DNA of 64,000 bases from Psychrobacter celer (lineage in GTDB: Bacteria; Pseudomonadota; Gammaproteobacteria; Pseudomonadales; Moraxellaceae): assembly GCF_016107555.1 (NCBI RefSeq), contig NZ_JABASU010000008.1, positions 1 through 64,000 on the forward strand, given 5' to 3'. Shown here one piece after another: positions 26,141-35,512 of this stretch. Position numbers and translations under genes: made by a program. Every line of letters begins with the position of its first letter. Position 1 is the stretch's first letter. The notes under the pieces are model-generated. The model worked only from the letters and a program-made list of their open reading frames with translations. It ran no database searches and was not told the DNA's origin.

Positions 26141-26659
26141 CTATTTAGAGGCGATAGGATGTACGATACGCCACAACACCAAACCGTGGACGACCAGCAA
26201 TAGGCTAAACAAAATCAAAGACTGCTCAGGGATGCTCAGTCCCATAAACGTCCAGTCGATAGCGGCGCACTCACCAGAGCCTGCAAAAACTTCTTTAAAC
26301 ACTTGCAAAATAGGTAAGGTATCTAGCCAGTAGTCTAGCCCCGGACCACAAGAAGGCACTTGATCGGCAGGTAGGTGCTGTAGCCAGACGTGACGGCCTG
26401 CCACTACAGTCGACCAGCCAATACCCACCAAGCTACCTAGCCATAATACCAGACGCACCGCCATAGATTTGGGGTGAAATAAAGCCGCCATCAGAGCAAA
26501 CACGCCCATCACAATCAGCCCGATACGCTGAAAAACACAAAGCGGGCAAGGGGTAAACCCCATATAGCGCTGCAAAAAGAACAGCGCAAAGCTCATACCT
26601 ATCACGGCCATAACGACCAAAAATACTTGTAGATTGCGGTAAGTGGTCAGCGGTAGCAT
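26141..26659 (-). CDS. dsbB: Disulfide bond formation protein DsbB
   Basis: A 172-residue inner-membrane protein with four transmembrane helices that reoxidises DsbA and passes electrons to quinone. The first periplasmic loop carries CPLC (about 38-41) and the second the CGPGL... Cys near 104 and the ECAA Cys near 129, the two catalytic pairs. The short gap downstream of gshA (60 nt) on the same strand suggests possible co-transcription, grouping thiol metabolism genes. The exported DsbC-like protein at 15171 may use the same pathway, but no DsbA is present here. Confidence 0.92.
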   Translation of the reverse strand: MLPLTTYRNLQVFLVVMAVIGMSFALFFLQRYMGFTPCPLCVFQRIGLIVMGVFALMAALFHPKSMAVRLVLWLGSLVGIGWSTVVAGRHVWLQHLPADQVPSCGPGLDYWLDTLPILQVFKEVFAGSGECAAIDWTFMGLSIPEQSLILFSLLLVVHGLVLWRIVHPIASK

Positions 26660-26719
26660 GGGACAGTCACTCTTATTAGGTCGTTGTCTAAGGTATCAAA
26701 CCAGTGGTTAAGTTGGTTG

Positions 26720-28303
26720 CTAGCGGTATTGTTGTAAAAAGTCCATAAAGTCTTCAGTTTCGGCAGACTCAATCTCTGCTTGTTGCAAAATAGACTTTTC
26801 TGCCAATACCTCATATTTGGCTTGGGTGTTGGGGCTCAAGGTCTGCTGCAACAACGCGTCACGATGCTGCTCTGCCAAGGTAAAGCCAAGTTGCCATAAG
26901 CTGCCCAAGCGTTTGCTATCGGCATTGACTTGCGCCGAAATCGTCGATTCTGGATGACTGGCTTTGCCTTGCATCAAGGCTACGGCTGCTCGGTAGTCAT
27001 TGCCACCGTAGTGCGCGTCAAATAGCTCGGCAAGTGGTTGCATACGGTCTAAATGCATAAGCATCCAGCTCTCAAGCGATTGCTCTTCGCTGTTATTGAT
27101 GATGTGCAAGCCCTCGCGGCGACCTTCGTTTACCACGCGCTCAAGGTTGATTGCCAGTGCTTCTTCTTCCTCAGGGAGCAAGTCAGGCGAGTCATTTAGC
27201 AGACAGTACAGCGCCATGACTTCTAAAAAACAAGCGCTAGAGAGACGGATACCGACATCGCTATACGGGTCGAGATCGATGGCGCGAAACTCGACATAGG
27301 CGATACCACGGCGCTCTAGTGCCTCGGTTGGCGTCTCACCGCTCATGGCGATTTGTTTGGGGCGGATAGGACTATAGTACTCGTTTTCTATTTGTAAAAT
27401 ATGATTGTTAATCTGAATAGGATTGCCGTCTGCATCATCCAAACCCAGTTTTTTAAAGCTCTCATGCGGCGTCTGAATCGCGCGGCGCAGTCCTTTGATA
27501 TACTCAGGCAAGTTGTTGTAGCGGATGTCGAGCTGCTCTTGTACGCTGTTGGTGTAGCCAAGTTTGCCCATCCGTAGGCTGGTGGCGGTAGGTCTGTAGT
27601 AGGTCGAGTCATTGAGGCGCTCTAGGTCATGCTCGCGCCCCGCCAAAAAACACGGACAAACGCTGGGGCTGGCTCCCAATAGATACAGCACCAAGCTGGT
27701 TAGGCGCTTAAAATTACGGATCAGTCCAAGATACTTATCGTTTTTAAACTCCGTCAGCGTCAGATTTTGCGCCGCTGGCGTCTTTGCTTGCCAAGCCGCA
27801 AACAAATCATCACCAAACGACAAATTATAATGCAAGCCTGCGATGGTCTGCATACGGCGACCATAGCGGATACCAAGCCCGCTGCGATACAGTGTTTTTA
27901 ACTTGCCCGTATTAGAGCTGCCATAGTCGGCCAGCGGAATATCTTCATCGTTCGATGACAGCATGCACGGCATGGATAACGGCCACATCAGCTCACCCTC
28001 AGGCATACCTTGATAGACCAGCAAATGCAGCTGGCGCAGCATGTTTAAGGTTTCTTTGGGAGAGGTTTTTGGGTCAGTGATCAGCTCAAGCAGACTTTCT
28101 GAGTAATCTGTGGTAATGAACGGATGAGTAAGTTTGGAGCCCAGTTTGGCCGGATGCGGGGTTTGTGCCAAAAAACCATCAGGTTTAACACGCAAGCCTT
28201 CTTTTTCGATACCGCGGAGCATCCCAGTCAGATGCTGATGGTCAAACCAATTGGGGATTTCAAAGTTCACAAAGCTACTCACAAAATTACTCATAATAGG
28301 CAT
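26720..28303 (-). CDS. gshA: Glutamate-cysteine ligase GshA (proteobacterial type)
   Basis: A 527-residue enzyme for the first step of glutathione synthesis (L-Glu + L-Cys + ATP). The N-terminal half shows GIEKEGLRV (about 31-39), the family signature, followed by the conserved DYSESLLELIT and the AGLHYNLSF block; later VEFRAIDLDPYSDVGI is typical. Length agrees with E. coli GshA (518). An alternative ATG three codons in gives almost the same protein; neither has a clear Shine-Dalgarno. It lies upstream of dsbB. Confidence 0.95.
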   Translation of the reverse strand: MPIMSNFVSSFVNFEIPNWFDHQHLTGMLRGIEKEGLRVKPDGFLAQTPHPAKLGSKLTHPFITTDYSESLLELITDPKTSPKETLNMLRQLHLLVYQGMPEGELMWPLSMPCMLSSNDEDIPLADYGSSNTGKLKTLYRSGLGIRYGRRMQTIAGLHYNLSFGDDLFAAWQAKTPAAQNLTLTEFKNDKYLGLIRNFKRLTSLVLYLLGASPSVCPCFLAGREHDLERLNDSTYYRPTATSLRMGKLGYTNSVQEQLDIRYNNLPEYIKGLRRAIQTPHESFKKLGLDDADGNPIQINNHILQIENEYYSPIRPKQIAMSGETPTEALERRGIAYVEFRAIDLDPYSDVGIRLSSACFLEVMALYCLLNDSPDLLPEEEEALAINLERVVNEGRREGLHIINNSEEQSLESWMLMHLDRMQPLAELFDAHYGGNDYRAAVALMQGKASHPESTISAQVNADSKRLGSLWQLGFTLAEQHRDALLQQTLSPNTQAKYEVLAEKSILQQAEIESAETEDFMDFLQQYR

Positions 28304-28626
28304 CTATTGTTATTGATTATGGCAGACCAAAACACGACGGGTGTTTGACCATAAAAAAGGTAAATATAAGGATGAAGAATTTGGTCAGTTTAGCTCAAAG
28401 CAGTCCTGAAAACCACGGACAATTACAAATACGATAAGCTTTATCCAAGGCGGTTTTGGCTGGTTTTATTAAAAAAATTGACACACAAATCACAGAAAAA
28501 AGCAGTCTGGTTTACTGCCCATGTAGCGAATGAGCAGGCACGAGACGAAAAAGCACCTATAGATAAGATAGAAGACTTATCCATAGGTGCTTGAACCGTC
28601 GTTTTCAAACCGCAAAAAAGCGTCAT
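28304..28626. other. Intergenic region between gshA and erpA, 323 nt
   Basis: It contains the erpA terminator near 28551 and otherwise no supported feature. Confidence 0.4.
28551..28592 (-). terminator. Rho-independent terminator downstream of erpA
   Basis: AAGCACCTAT...ATAGGTGCTT, with an inner GATAAG/CTTATC extension, forms a long stem followed on the minus strand by a T-run. Confidence 0.65.
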
Positions 28627-29007
28627 TTAGATAGAGAATGACGAGCCGCAGCCACACGTCGTAGTGGCGTTGGGGTTGGTCACGATAAAACGCGCTCCCT
28701 CTAAGCCCTCGGTGTAGTCAACGGTAGAGCCTTGCAGGTATTGATAGCTCATCGAGTCGACGACCAAGGTCACATCGCCATTATCAAAATTGGCGTCGTC
28801 TTCGTTTAGGTCATTGGCAAAATTAAAGCCATAAGAAAATCCTGAGCAGCCGCCACCGGTGACATAGACGCGCAGCATCAAGGTGTCATCGCCTTCTTCT
28901 TCGCGCAGGCGGCGCACTTTTTGAGCGGCGCTGTCCGTTAGGTTTAAAACCGTTGGGTCTACAGGCTGGGCGGCGCTTGGGTTAAATTGATTGGCTGATT
29001 CGTTCAT
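28627..29007 (-). CDS. erpA: Iron-sulfur cluster insertion protein ErpA
   Basis: A 126-residue A-type Fe-S carrier. The three conserved cysteines appear in GGGCSGF (about 68-74) and CGCGSSFSI at the C-terminus. ErpA-type features include the [10 protein letters not shown] opening and [15 protein letters not shown]. The start at 29007 is supported by GAGGT 7 nt upstream; an in-frame extension to 29058 lacks support. The protein delivers clusters to targets such as IspG and IspH in E. coli. It is a single gene, divergent from the ABC-F gene. Confidence 0.93.
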   Translation of the reverse strand: MNESANQFNPSAAQPVDPTVLNLTDSAAQKVRRLREEEGDDTLMLRVYVTGGGCSGFSYGFNFANDLNEDDANFDNGDVTLVVDSMSYQYLQGSTVDYTEGLEGARFIVTNPNATTTCGCGSSFSI

Positions 29008-29514
29008 ATCTACCTCAGTTACTAGGATCAAAGGCTGTCGTCCTGTTTGGGTTTGCAAGCACAGTCATGCAAAAAAAGATACGCACGGCGTTTGATTCAA
29101 TGGAATGCTGTCATTATGGCAAAGCGATGCGCGCGTTATCAATCCTCGTTATCAATATAATACAAGTGTCATCACTCACGCGCTAAATACATGCTCGGCC
29201 ACGGGCACTTATGGTATCGCAGTATATCATAATGGGGGTGTTGATTCGTTTGTCAAGAGTGACGCTTGGTTATGCGCTATTAATAAACAAAACTGCCTTC
29301 GCGATGCTGCCGTACGGCCTCACCGAGGCGACTATGTTTACCGACCACGTTTAGCGATGATAGCCATCATAGCAATCAAGATTTGCTTTTAAAATAGTGA
29401 TTTAATCGTTTGCCTATCGGTGAGGCGTTTGAAATAATAGCCGCCAGTAAACATGCCAGACGTGTGTTTTTTATTGCCTTGAGTTTTATATTATTGTTGA
29501 GATGAAGAGAGTAT
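29008..29514. other. Divergent intergenic region erpA/ABC-F gene, 507 nt
   Basis: A 95-codon plus-strand frame (29105-29392) crosses it but has no family resemblance or ribosome-binding site. Promoters for both neighbours must lie here; none stands out by eye. Confidence 0.4.
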
Positions 29515-31536
29515 ATGATCGAATTTAAAGACGTAAGCGTACGCCGTGATGGTCGAGAGTTGTTTGCAGGGGCAAGCTTTCAGCTCCATCCGGGTCATAA
29601 AGTCGGCCTAACGGGCAATAATGGCACCGGCAAATCTACCTTGTTTGCGCTACTGCTTACGCAGATGGGTACGGGGGACACCGAGGTCACGCTGGACAAA
29701 GGCGAGGTGAGTATCCCTGATAGTTGGCAGGTGGCGCACATGGCGCAGGAGGTCGGAGCCAGTGATCAGACGGCGATTGATTATGTGTTGAGCGGTGATG
29801 AGCAGTGGTACGAGATTAATGCTGCGCTCAATGATTTAAGCGCTGTCAGTGATGAGCAAATTGGGGTGTTGCATCAGCAGTTCGATGAAATCGATGGCTA
29901 CCGTACACCGACCAAAGCGGCACAAATCATGGCAGGCCTTGGGTTTAACACTAGTCAGCACGAGCTGCCTGTCTCAGGGTTTTCGGGTGGCTGGCGCATG
30001 CGCTTAAACCTCGCCAAAACCTTGATGAGCCGCGCTGATTTGATGTTGCTCGATGAGCCGACCAACCATTTAGACTTAGACGCCATTCTCTGGCTTGAGA
30101 CTTGGATCAATGCTTATACCGGACTGGTCATCGTCATCTCGCATGACCAAGCGTTTTTGGATGCTACCGTCGGTCATATCTTGCACGTCGAACAACAAAA
30201 AATCACCCTTTATACCGGTAATTATCAGCAGTTTATTCGTACCCGTCACGAGCGTATGGCGCAGCAGCAGCAAGCGTTTGAAAAACAGCAAGCGACCCGC
30301 GCCCACTTGGACGACTTTATTCGTCGTTTCCGTGCTAAAGCCAGTAAAGCCAAACAGGCACAAAGCCGTATCAAGCAGCTTGAGCGTATGGCAGAGCTGT
30401 CGCCGATGATAGCGGACAACCCATTCTCTTTTCGCTTTTATGAGCCAGCCAATATGAGCTCGCCGCTGATTGAGATGACACACGCCGATATTGGCTATAG
30501 CGATACGCCTTTGCTTCGTAACGCTAATGTGCAGGTTACGCCTGATACGCGTCTTGGGCTACTGGGTATGAATGGCGCCGGTAAGTCGACCTTGATTAAA
30601 GCCTTGGTCGGCGAGCTGAAAATTTTGTCAGGTACTTACCGCGTGTCCGATACCTTAAAACTTGGCTACTTTAACCAGCATCAAATGGACGCTTTAGATG
30701 CGGCGGCCACCCCGCTACAGATGATGCGCCGCCTAGCTGGTAAGACATCAGACGCCGATTTGCGTTCGTTTCTCGGTAGCTTTGATTTTCGTGGTGATCG
30801 TATCGATACGCCAAGTGAGCTGTTCTCTGGTGGCGAGCGCGCTCGTCTGACGCTGGCTTTGATTGTCTGGCAGCGTCCAAACGTGCTGGTCCTCGATGAG
30901 CCGACCAACCATTTGGACTTACAAATGCGTCAGGCGCTGACCCTGGCCTTACAAGGCTTTAAGGGAGCGGTAGTGCTGGTCTCGCATGATCGTGAGCTGA
31001 TTGCCAATGTCTGTGATGAGCTATATTTGGTGCATGACGGGCAAATCGATGCGTTCGATGGTGATATTAGCGACTACGGAAAATGGCTGAGCGAGAAGCG
31101 CAAACAAGAAAATAGCTCAGACAAAGCAGCAGGTAAGAAAAAAAGCAAAAAAGAGAGTAAAAACTTTGTTTCACGTGAAACACGCGATAGCCTAGCAAAT
31201 ACAGCAGCGCCTACTGTAGCAGCCAAAGACGACCCTACATCGCCTGCTTTGAGCAAAGAAGAGCAGCGCAAAATGGCCGCCGAACAGCGTAAACTGACTG
31301 CACCGGTTCGCCGCGAGATTGAAGATACCGAAAAAGTATTGGCTAAGACTGAAACGGCGCTGACAGCCATAGAAGAAAAGCTTGCCGATACCAGTCTGTA
31401 TGAAGAAAGCCGAAAAGCGGACTTGCTAAAACTGCTGGATGAGCAAAGCACCCTACAGCAGCAGCAAAGCGCTAATGAAGAAAAATTACTGCTGGCCATG
31501 ACAACGCTGGAAGAAATGGAAGCGGGTTTTGAATAG
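29515..31536 (+). CDS. ABC-F family ATP-binding protein (YheS/Uup-like)
   Basis: A 673-residue soluble protein with two ABC ATPase domains. Domain 1 has GNNGTGKST (about 35-43), FSGGWRMRL and LLDEPTNHLDLDA; domain 2 has GMNGAGKST (about 352-360), FSGGERARL and VLDEPTNHLDL. The linker (about 240-300) is the helical P-site-tRNA interaction motif. The C-terminal region is Lys/Ala/Glu-rich and likely coiled coil. ABC-F proteins act on ribosomes; YheS is the best fit from motif order. A perfect parS site lies within the low-complexity linker after domain 2 (31167-31182). Confidence 0.88.
   Translation: MIEFKDVSVRRDGRELFAGASFQLHPGHKVGLTGNNGTGKSTLFALLLTQMGTGDTEVTLDKGEVSIPDSWQVAHMAQEVGASDQTAIDYVLSGDEQWYEINAALNDLSAVSDEQIGVLHQQFDEIDGYRTPTKAAQIMAGLGFNTSQHELPVSGFSGGWRMRLNLAKTLMSRADLMLLDEPTNHLDLDAILWLETWINAYTGLVIVISHDQAFLDATVGHILHVEQQKITLYTGNYQQFIRTRHERMAQQQQAFEKQQATRAHLDDFIRRFRAKASKAKQAQSRIKQLERMAELSPMIADNPFSFRFYEPANMSSPLIEMTHADIGYSDTPLLRNANVQVTPDTRLGLLGMNGAGKSTLIKALVGELKILSGTYRVSDTLKLGYFNQHQMDALDAAATPLQMMRRLAGKTSDADLRSFLGSFDFRGDRIDTPSELFSGGERARLTLALIVWQRPNVLVLDEPTNHLDLQMRQALTLALQGFKGAVVLVSHDRELIANVCDELYLVHDGQIDAFDGDISDYGKWLSEKRKQENSSDKAAGKKKSKKESKNFVSRETRDSLANTAAPTVAAKDDPTSPALSKEEQRKMAAEQRKLTAPVRREIEDTEKVLAKTETALTAIEEKLADTSLYEESRKADLLKLLDEQSTLQQQQSANEEKLLLAMTTLEEMEAGFE
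31167..31182. promoter_or_regulatory. parS centromere site inside the ABC-F coding region
   Basis: TGTTTCACGTGAAACA is an exact 16-bp parS palindrome. It encodes part of a poorly conserved linker (VSRET), so the DNA site costs little at the protein level. Confidence 0.9.
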
Positions 31537-31583
31537 AGCCGTACCTATAGTCAGCTGAATGTAAAACTGTTATGGATTGAAAT

Positions 31584-31617
31584 GCGCTACTGGTATAAAT
31601 TTTACTTGCGTGCTGCG
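31584..31617. repeat. Dispersed 34-bp repeat, copy 2
   Basis: It matches 23341-23374 at 31 of 34 bases and lies just after the ABC-F gene. Confidence 0.5.
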
Positions 31618-31711
31618 TTCCCAGAGGCTGCGCAACCTACATTTAAAAACAGCATCCTAGTGGCGCTATTACATTTTTAGAGTGTATCGACTATAGAGAA
31701 AGCGCCACACA

Positions 31712-31745
31712 TAAAAAAAGGGAGAGCATAGGCTCTCCCTTTTGT
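31712..31745. terminator. Bidirectional terminator between convergent genes
   Basis: AAAAGGGAGAGC and GCTCTCCCTTTT form a stem with a short loop, serving the ABC-F gene and the RlpA-like gene. Confidence 0.8.
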
Positions 31746-31751
31746 TTCACA

Positions 31752-32114
31752 TTATTCTTTACGGTATTTACCATCACCATAAGACAGTATCTCCATGGTA
31801 GTGGTGCACAATTGGCAGTTGATTTGACCAGCAGCGGCTTTCGACAAATCTAAAATACGGCCTCGTATAAAAGGCCCTCTATCCGTGATTTTGACGATCA
31901 CGCTTTGCTTTGTCTTTTGATTGGTCACTTGTACCTTAGTACCGAAGGGCAGCGTACGATGCGCAGCGGTCAAGGCATTCATATCAAAAATACTGCCACT
32001 GGCAGTACGCTTTCCGTGAAACTTGCTACCATAATAACTGGTGTTACCTGCAAAAACGCTGGTGCTTAGTAGCAGTGACAAGGTGATAACCAAAGACTTG
32101 ATTAAATACGACAT
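31752..32114 (-). CDS. RlpA-like double-psi beta-barrel protein
   Basis: A 120-residue exported protein. The signal peptide ends at VFA-GN (about residue 22). The mature part is a single DPBB domain with the RlpA hallmarks TSYYGSKFHGKRTASG, TAAHRTLPFGT and VKITDRGPFIRGRILDLSKAAA. RlpA enzymes are septal-ring lytic transglycosylases acting on denuded glycan strands; this short form lacks the C-terminal SPOR domain that targets E. coli RlpA. A short Cys-containing tail (NCQLCTT) follows the barrel. It is transcribed alone toward a terminator. Confidence 0.8.
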   Translation of the reverse strand: MSYLIKSLVITLSLLLSTSVFAGNTSYYGSKFHGKRTASGSIFDMNALTAAHRTLPFGTKVQVTNQKTKQSVIVKITDRGPFIRGRILDLSKAAAGQINCQLCTTTMEILSYGDGKYRKE

Positions 32115-32707
32115 TCAATACCTTTATATAGTTTATAAAATAGACAGATAACTTTGCCTATATCATCGATACTCCCTGTGAGTATCAAAGTTATATTCAT
32201 TTTATAGCACATAGATTGTCGTATCCTTACGGCTCTGTTAAAAAACGCCCCAGTTCAAATAAGGGTTAGAATACGAGAAAATCATTTTTATAATTCAGGC
32301 AGTTTTGTATATTCAGTTTTCTAAACGTTGATTTATATGGCATCACACTGTGGAAAACTATCATGACGTTAAGTGAACAAATGTGTTTCCTCATAAATAT
32401 AACAGCGTTATCGCATCAAAATGAATAATGATAATGATTGAGTTTATATAGAATTTGGGCCTTTATCTTCAGGGAAATCATAGGGAACCCTTGAGCTACA
32501 AGGGGTGGTTCCATATGTTTAATAGCTGGAATATCAGTAAAAGCAACCTAAAATAGCTTTTAATTTAATGTAAAAAATCTTGCTATATTCTTACAATTTT
32601 GTAAAATATGTAGGATTGAACATTATTTCATAATATTGAGTAGTCACTAAAGATATTTTGAGTAAAGGTTTGATAATTCGTTTTTTATCACTCTTTAAGG
32701 AAGTTGT
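32115..32707. other. AT-rich intergenic region upstream of the DUF3015 gene, 593 nt
   Basis: The region is divergent-promoter space between the RlpA-like and DUF3015 genes. It contains an imperfect inverted repeat at 32483-32512 (outer GGAACC/GGTTCC, inner CTTG/CAAG) and a TTGCTA...TAAAAT candidate promoter at 32580-32607. No gene is supported. Confidence 0.45.
32580..32607 (+). promoter_or_regulatory. Candidate promoter for the DUF3015 gene
   Basis: TTGCTA and TAAAAT separated by 16 nt, about 100 nt before the start codon. Confidence 0.3.
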
Positions 32708-33199
32708 ATGTTGAAAAAAATTGCAATTGCTTCAGTTGTTGCTGCCATGATTCCATTTAGCGCAGCTAATGCCGATCTTGGTTCTAAATTTAAAACTGCA
32801 GAAACTGGTCGCACTATCGAGCAGATTTATAAGCAGTGTGGTATTGGTGGTGCTTTGTTTGGTAATTCTAGCCCTATCTTAGCTATTATCTCTAACGTGA
32901 CTTGGGATTTAGGTACTACGGCTGCTACTTCTGACTCTATGTCTCCTGAAACTTGCCAAGGTGGTAACGTCAGAGCTGCGGTTTTGATTAAAGAAGCCTT
33001 CCCAAGTGTTGAAAAAGATCTAGCTTCAGGCCAAGGTGCTCATTTATCAGCATTACAAAGCGTTGCTAACTGTGATTCGGCCGCTAGTGTACGTGCACAG
33101 TATGGTCAATATGCACAGACTTCTGCATATCGCACTGCTACCCAAGATCAAAATGCAGAAGCGCTATTCAGCATCGTTAAAACAAGCTGTGCTATCTAA
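32708..33199 (+). CDS. DUF3015 secreted protein
   Basis: A 163-residue protein with a clear signal peptide ending SAANA-DL (about residue 22). The mature part has the DUF3015 features: IYKQCGIGGALFG, then ISNVTWDLGTTAATSDSMSP with a Cys after it, then paired Cys near the C-terminus (VANCDS and TSCAI). Four Cys suggest two periplasmic disulfides. AAGGA precedes the start. It is followed by a DUF4105 gene, a pairing I have seen described in Moraxellaceae, with a terminator between them. Confidence 0.8.
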   Translation: MLKKIAIASVVAAMIPFSAANADLGSKFKTAETGRTIEQIYKQCGIGGALFGNSSPILAIISNVTWDLGTTAATSDSMSPETCQGGNVRAAVLIKEAFPSVEKDLASGQGAHLSALQSVANCDSAASVRAQYGQYAQTSAYRTATQDQNAEALFSIVKTSCAI

Positions 33200-33264
33200 A
33201 GCTTGTCAGTTTTAACGTATTAAGTCATTGGTTTAATGATTAAGCTTTTGACTGTTTAATGATA

Positions 33265-33298
33265 AAAACACGTAAACCTAGTGCTTACGTGTTTTTTA
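33265..33298 (+). terminator. Terminator between DUF3015 and DUF4105 genes
   Basis: AACACGTAA and TTACGTGTT form a stem followed by six T residues, ending about 30 nt before the DUF4105 start. Confidence 0.7.
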
Positions 33299-33328
33299 TT
33301 GCTTATGTGTTTATGGTGCTAATAAAAA

Positions 33329-35398
33329 ATGCAAAAAATATTTTTGTGCGTAGCTTGTCTTGCTGTACCTACTGTCTATGCCGCTGAACCCTACCTAATG
33401 AATTCGGTAATGGATTCGATAGTAGTTGAAGAAAAAGACAATAGTATTTTTACTCACGATGGGAATGCTGATAATAATGAGACTTCTGAACCACGCATGC
33501 TTGCTAACGGACAGGATATTTCATTAGCGAAAGAGCAGGGCATGCAGATGCCTAGTGATAAAACCATTATTGAAGAAAAACGACAACTCAGTAAAAACAC
33601 AGCTACCACTTTTGCCAAGCTAAAAGCATTATCTAAGCACTCTCAATGGCAACATTTACTATTTTACAAAAATGGCAAAGCTGAAGTTATTTCACCAGAT
33701 TTTTATTTAACCAATCCAAAACCACGCTCAAAACGCAATTTTGATCCTTATGCAGAACTGATGGCAACGATAGAGCAGGCAAGTAATGAGAGCGTTGTTT
33801 GTAAGTATCCAGCCAGATATTTATGGCTTAATCACCATTTACCCGAACTAAATAGTAATCTAAAAGATTGCCCGCTGCTGCCAGATCCCAATCAAGAGAT
33901 AAGCCTAATCTTAGTCAGTAATTACTTAAAAAATCCAGCCTCTTCGTTCGGTCATGTATTGGTAAAGTCCAGTATGGCTGCAGAGGCTGAAGACAGTATG
34001 AACAAAGAAGTCAAAGTGCTTTCAAGCGAGGATTTACTTAATAATTCATACAACTTTGGCGCGCGCATTCCAGCCAATGAGAACGGAGCAATGTACGCTA
34101 TTAAGGGGCTCTTTGGACTCTACGATGCGGGTTTTTCGGAGACGGAATTTTTTAAGCAAGATGCCGTGTACTCCAAAAACGAGCAACGAGATATGTGGGA
34201 ATATGTGCTAAATCTTGAAGCATTTGAAACGCAATTACTCAACTACCATTTATACGAAGCAAAATCCGCTCGATTTGATTATTACTTCATCAAACAAAAC
34301 TGTGGTTATCGTTCAGGAGAGATATTAGAGCTGATAAGCGATGTAAAAACGACTGAGCGCATAGGCCCTTGGTACGCGCCAGATTATATATTTGATCAGT
34401 TGTTAGAGCATGATAGTGGCACAGGATCGTTAGTTTCCTCGGTACGTTACCTACCTTCTGAGCAAACACAGTTGCGAGAGAAGTTTGTACAACTATCAAA
34501 GCCAATACAAAATATTGTTAATGAAGTCATTCGTACAGAAAATACCGCACCGCTTGCCACGCTGAATACCGATGACAGAGCACTTGCGCTTGATTTTCTA
34601 ATCTTACATCGCACCTATAAAATATCACAAGACAATACCCCAGAGCAGCTAGCATTTAAAAATGAATTGTTGAGCCAACGTTTTGCGCTACCAGCCAGTG
34701 ATGGTTTAGCTAAGCTGGTTGTACCTAATAAAGCGTCACCCGCACTCAGTAACAAAACCACGCAAACCAAAGTAATTTTATCTGATGAGCGTGCGCAGGT
34801 GGGATTATCACTATTTGTGAAAGATCCTCTCAACGCTTACACTGATATTGCTAAACGGTTTGAAGCAGTACAAGCCTCTTTAGGTTATGATTTTGATGAT
34901 AGCAAATGGACGCTGACAGACTTTGTCTTTTTAGACATGCAGCAGATCGAAAACTTGAGACAACCGTTATCAGGCGAACCCAAATTGTCTTGGCAATTAA
35001 AAACAGGCGTGCGCACAGACTTGTTTACTGGTAGCAACCACAGTCCTTATGCGCAAGCTGGCATGGGAGCCGGTGCAAAATTTGGTAAGCACATGCTTGG
35101 TTATGGTATGGTAAATGCAACAGTCCACGATCAAGACCGGCATGCAGATATAGGGGTTGAGTTTGGTTTGCGCGCTAAACGTGATACTCAAAGTGCTGAG
35201 TTGTCTTATAGTGCCTCTAAACGAGAGGGACGTGCCTCCATTGCCCTCACTAAATTGACATTACGGCAACAGTTATCAAAGAACAATGATGCCAGAATCA
35301 TAGTGACACACGCTAATATAGAGACACAAGCTGATTATAATGCTTTAAGCGGTTTAGATAATACAAATGCTAGTATCGCTTGGCATCATTATTGGTAA
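33329..35398 (+). CDS. DUF4105-domain exported protein with predicted C-terminal beta barrel
   Basis: A 689-residue protein with a short signal peptide (cleavage near VYA-AE, residue 18). Residues about 30-150 form a charged N-terminal region, about 190-350 match the DUF4105 (Lnb N-terminal-type) domain, including SSFGHVLVK, YNFGARIP and QNCGYRSGEILEL with a possible catalytic His and Cys, and the last 230 residues alternate polar and aromatic as in an outer-membrane beta barrel. No clear ribosome-binding site precedes the ATG. It follows the DUF3015 gene after a terminator, so expression may depend on read-through or its own promoter. Function unknown. Confidence 0.8.
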   Translation: MQKIFLCVACLAVPTVYAAEPYLMNSVMDSIVVEEKDNSIFTHDGNADNNETSEPRMLANGQDISLAKEQGMQMPSDKTIIEEKRQLSKNTATTFAKLKALSKHSQWQHLLFYKNGKAEVISPDFYLTNPKPRSKRNFDPYAELMATIEQASNESVVCKYPARYLWLNHHLPELNSNLKDCPLLPDPNQEISLILVSNYLKNPASSFGHVLVKSSMAAEAEDSMNKEVKVLSSEDLLNNSYNFGARIPANENGAMYAIKGLFGLYDAGFSETEFFKQDAVYSKNEQRDMWEYVLNLEAFETQLLNYHLYEAKSARFDYYFIKQNCGYRSGEILELISDVKTTERIGPWYAPDYIFDQLLEHDSGTGSLVSSVRYLPSEQTQLREKFVQLSKPIQNIVNEVIRTENTAPLATLNTDDRALALDFLILHRTYKISQDNTPEQLAFKNELLSQRFALPASDGLAKLVVPNKASPALSNKTTQTKVILSDERAQVGLSLFVKDPLNAYTDIAKRFEAVQASLGYDFDDSKWTLTDFVFLDMQQIENLRQPLSGEPKLSWQLKTGVRTDLFTGSNHSPYAQAGMGAGAKFGKHMLGYGMVNATVHDQDRHADIGVEFGLRAKRDTQSAELSYSASKREGRASIALTKLTLRQQLSKNNDARIIVTHANIETQADYNALSGLDNTNASIAWHHYW

Positions 35399-35512
35399 TA
35401 TCTTAAAGATCAAAGTTATGTTTATAGGTAAAGAAATGAAATATTGCCGCATCATCCCTATATTATGTATTAAGTAAATCGTTAATAATAAATGCGATAA
35501 GGAAAAAATAAT

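Noticed and set aside
29105-29392. 95-codon plus-strand frame between erpA and the ABC-F gene
   Set aside because: No start signal or family; it spans the region where divergent promoters must lie.
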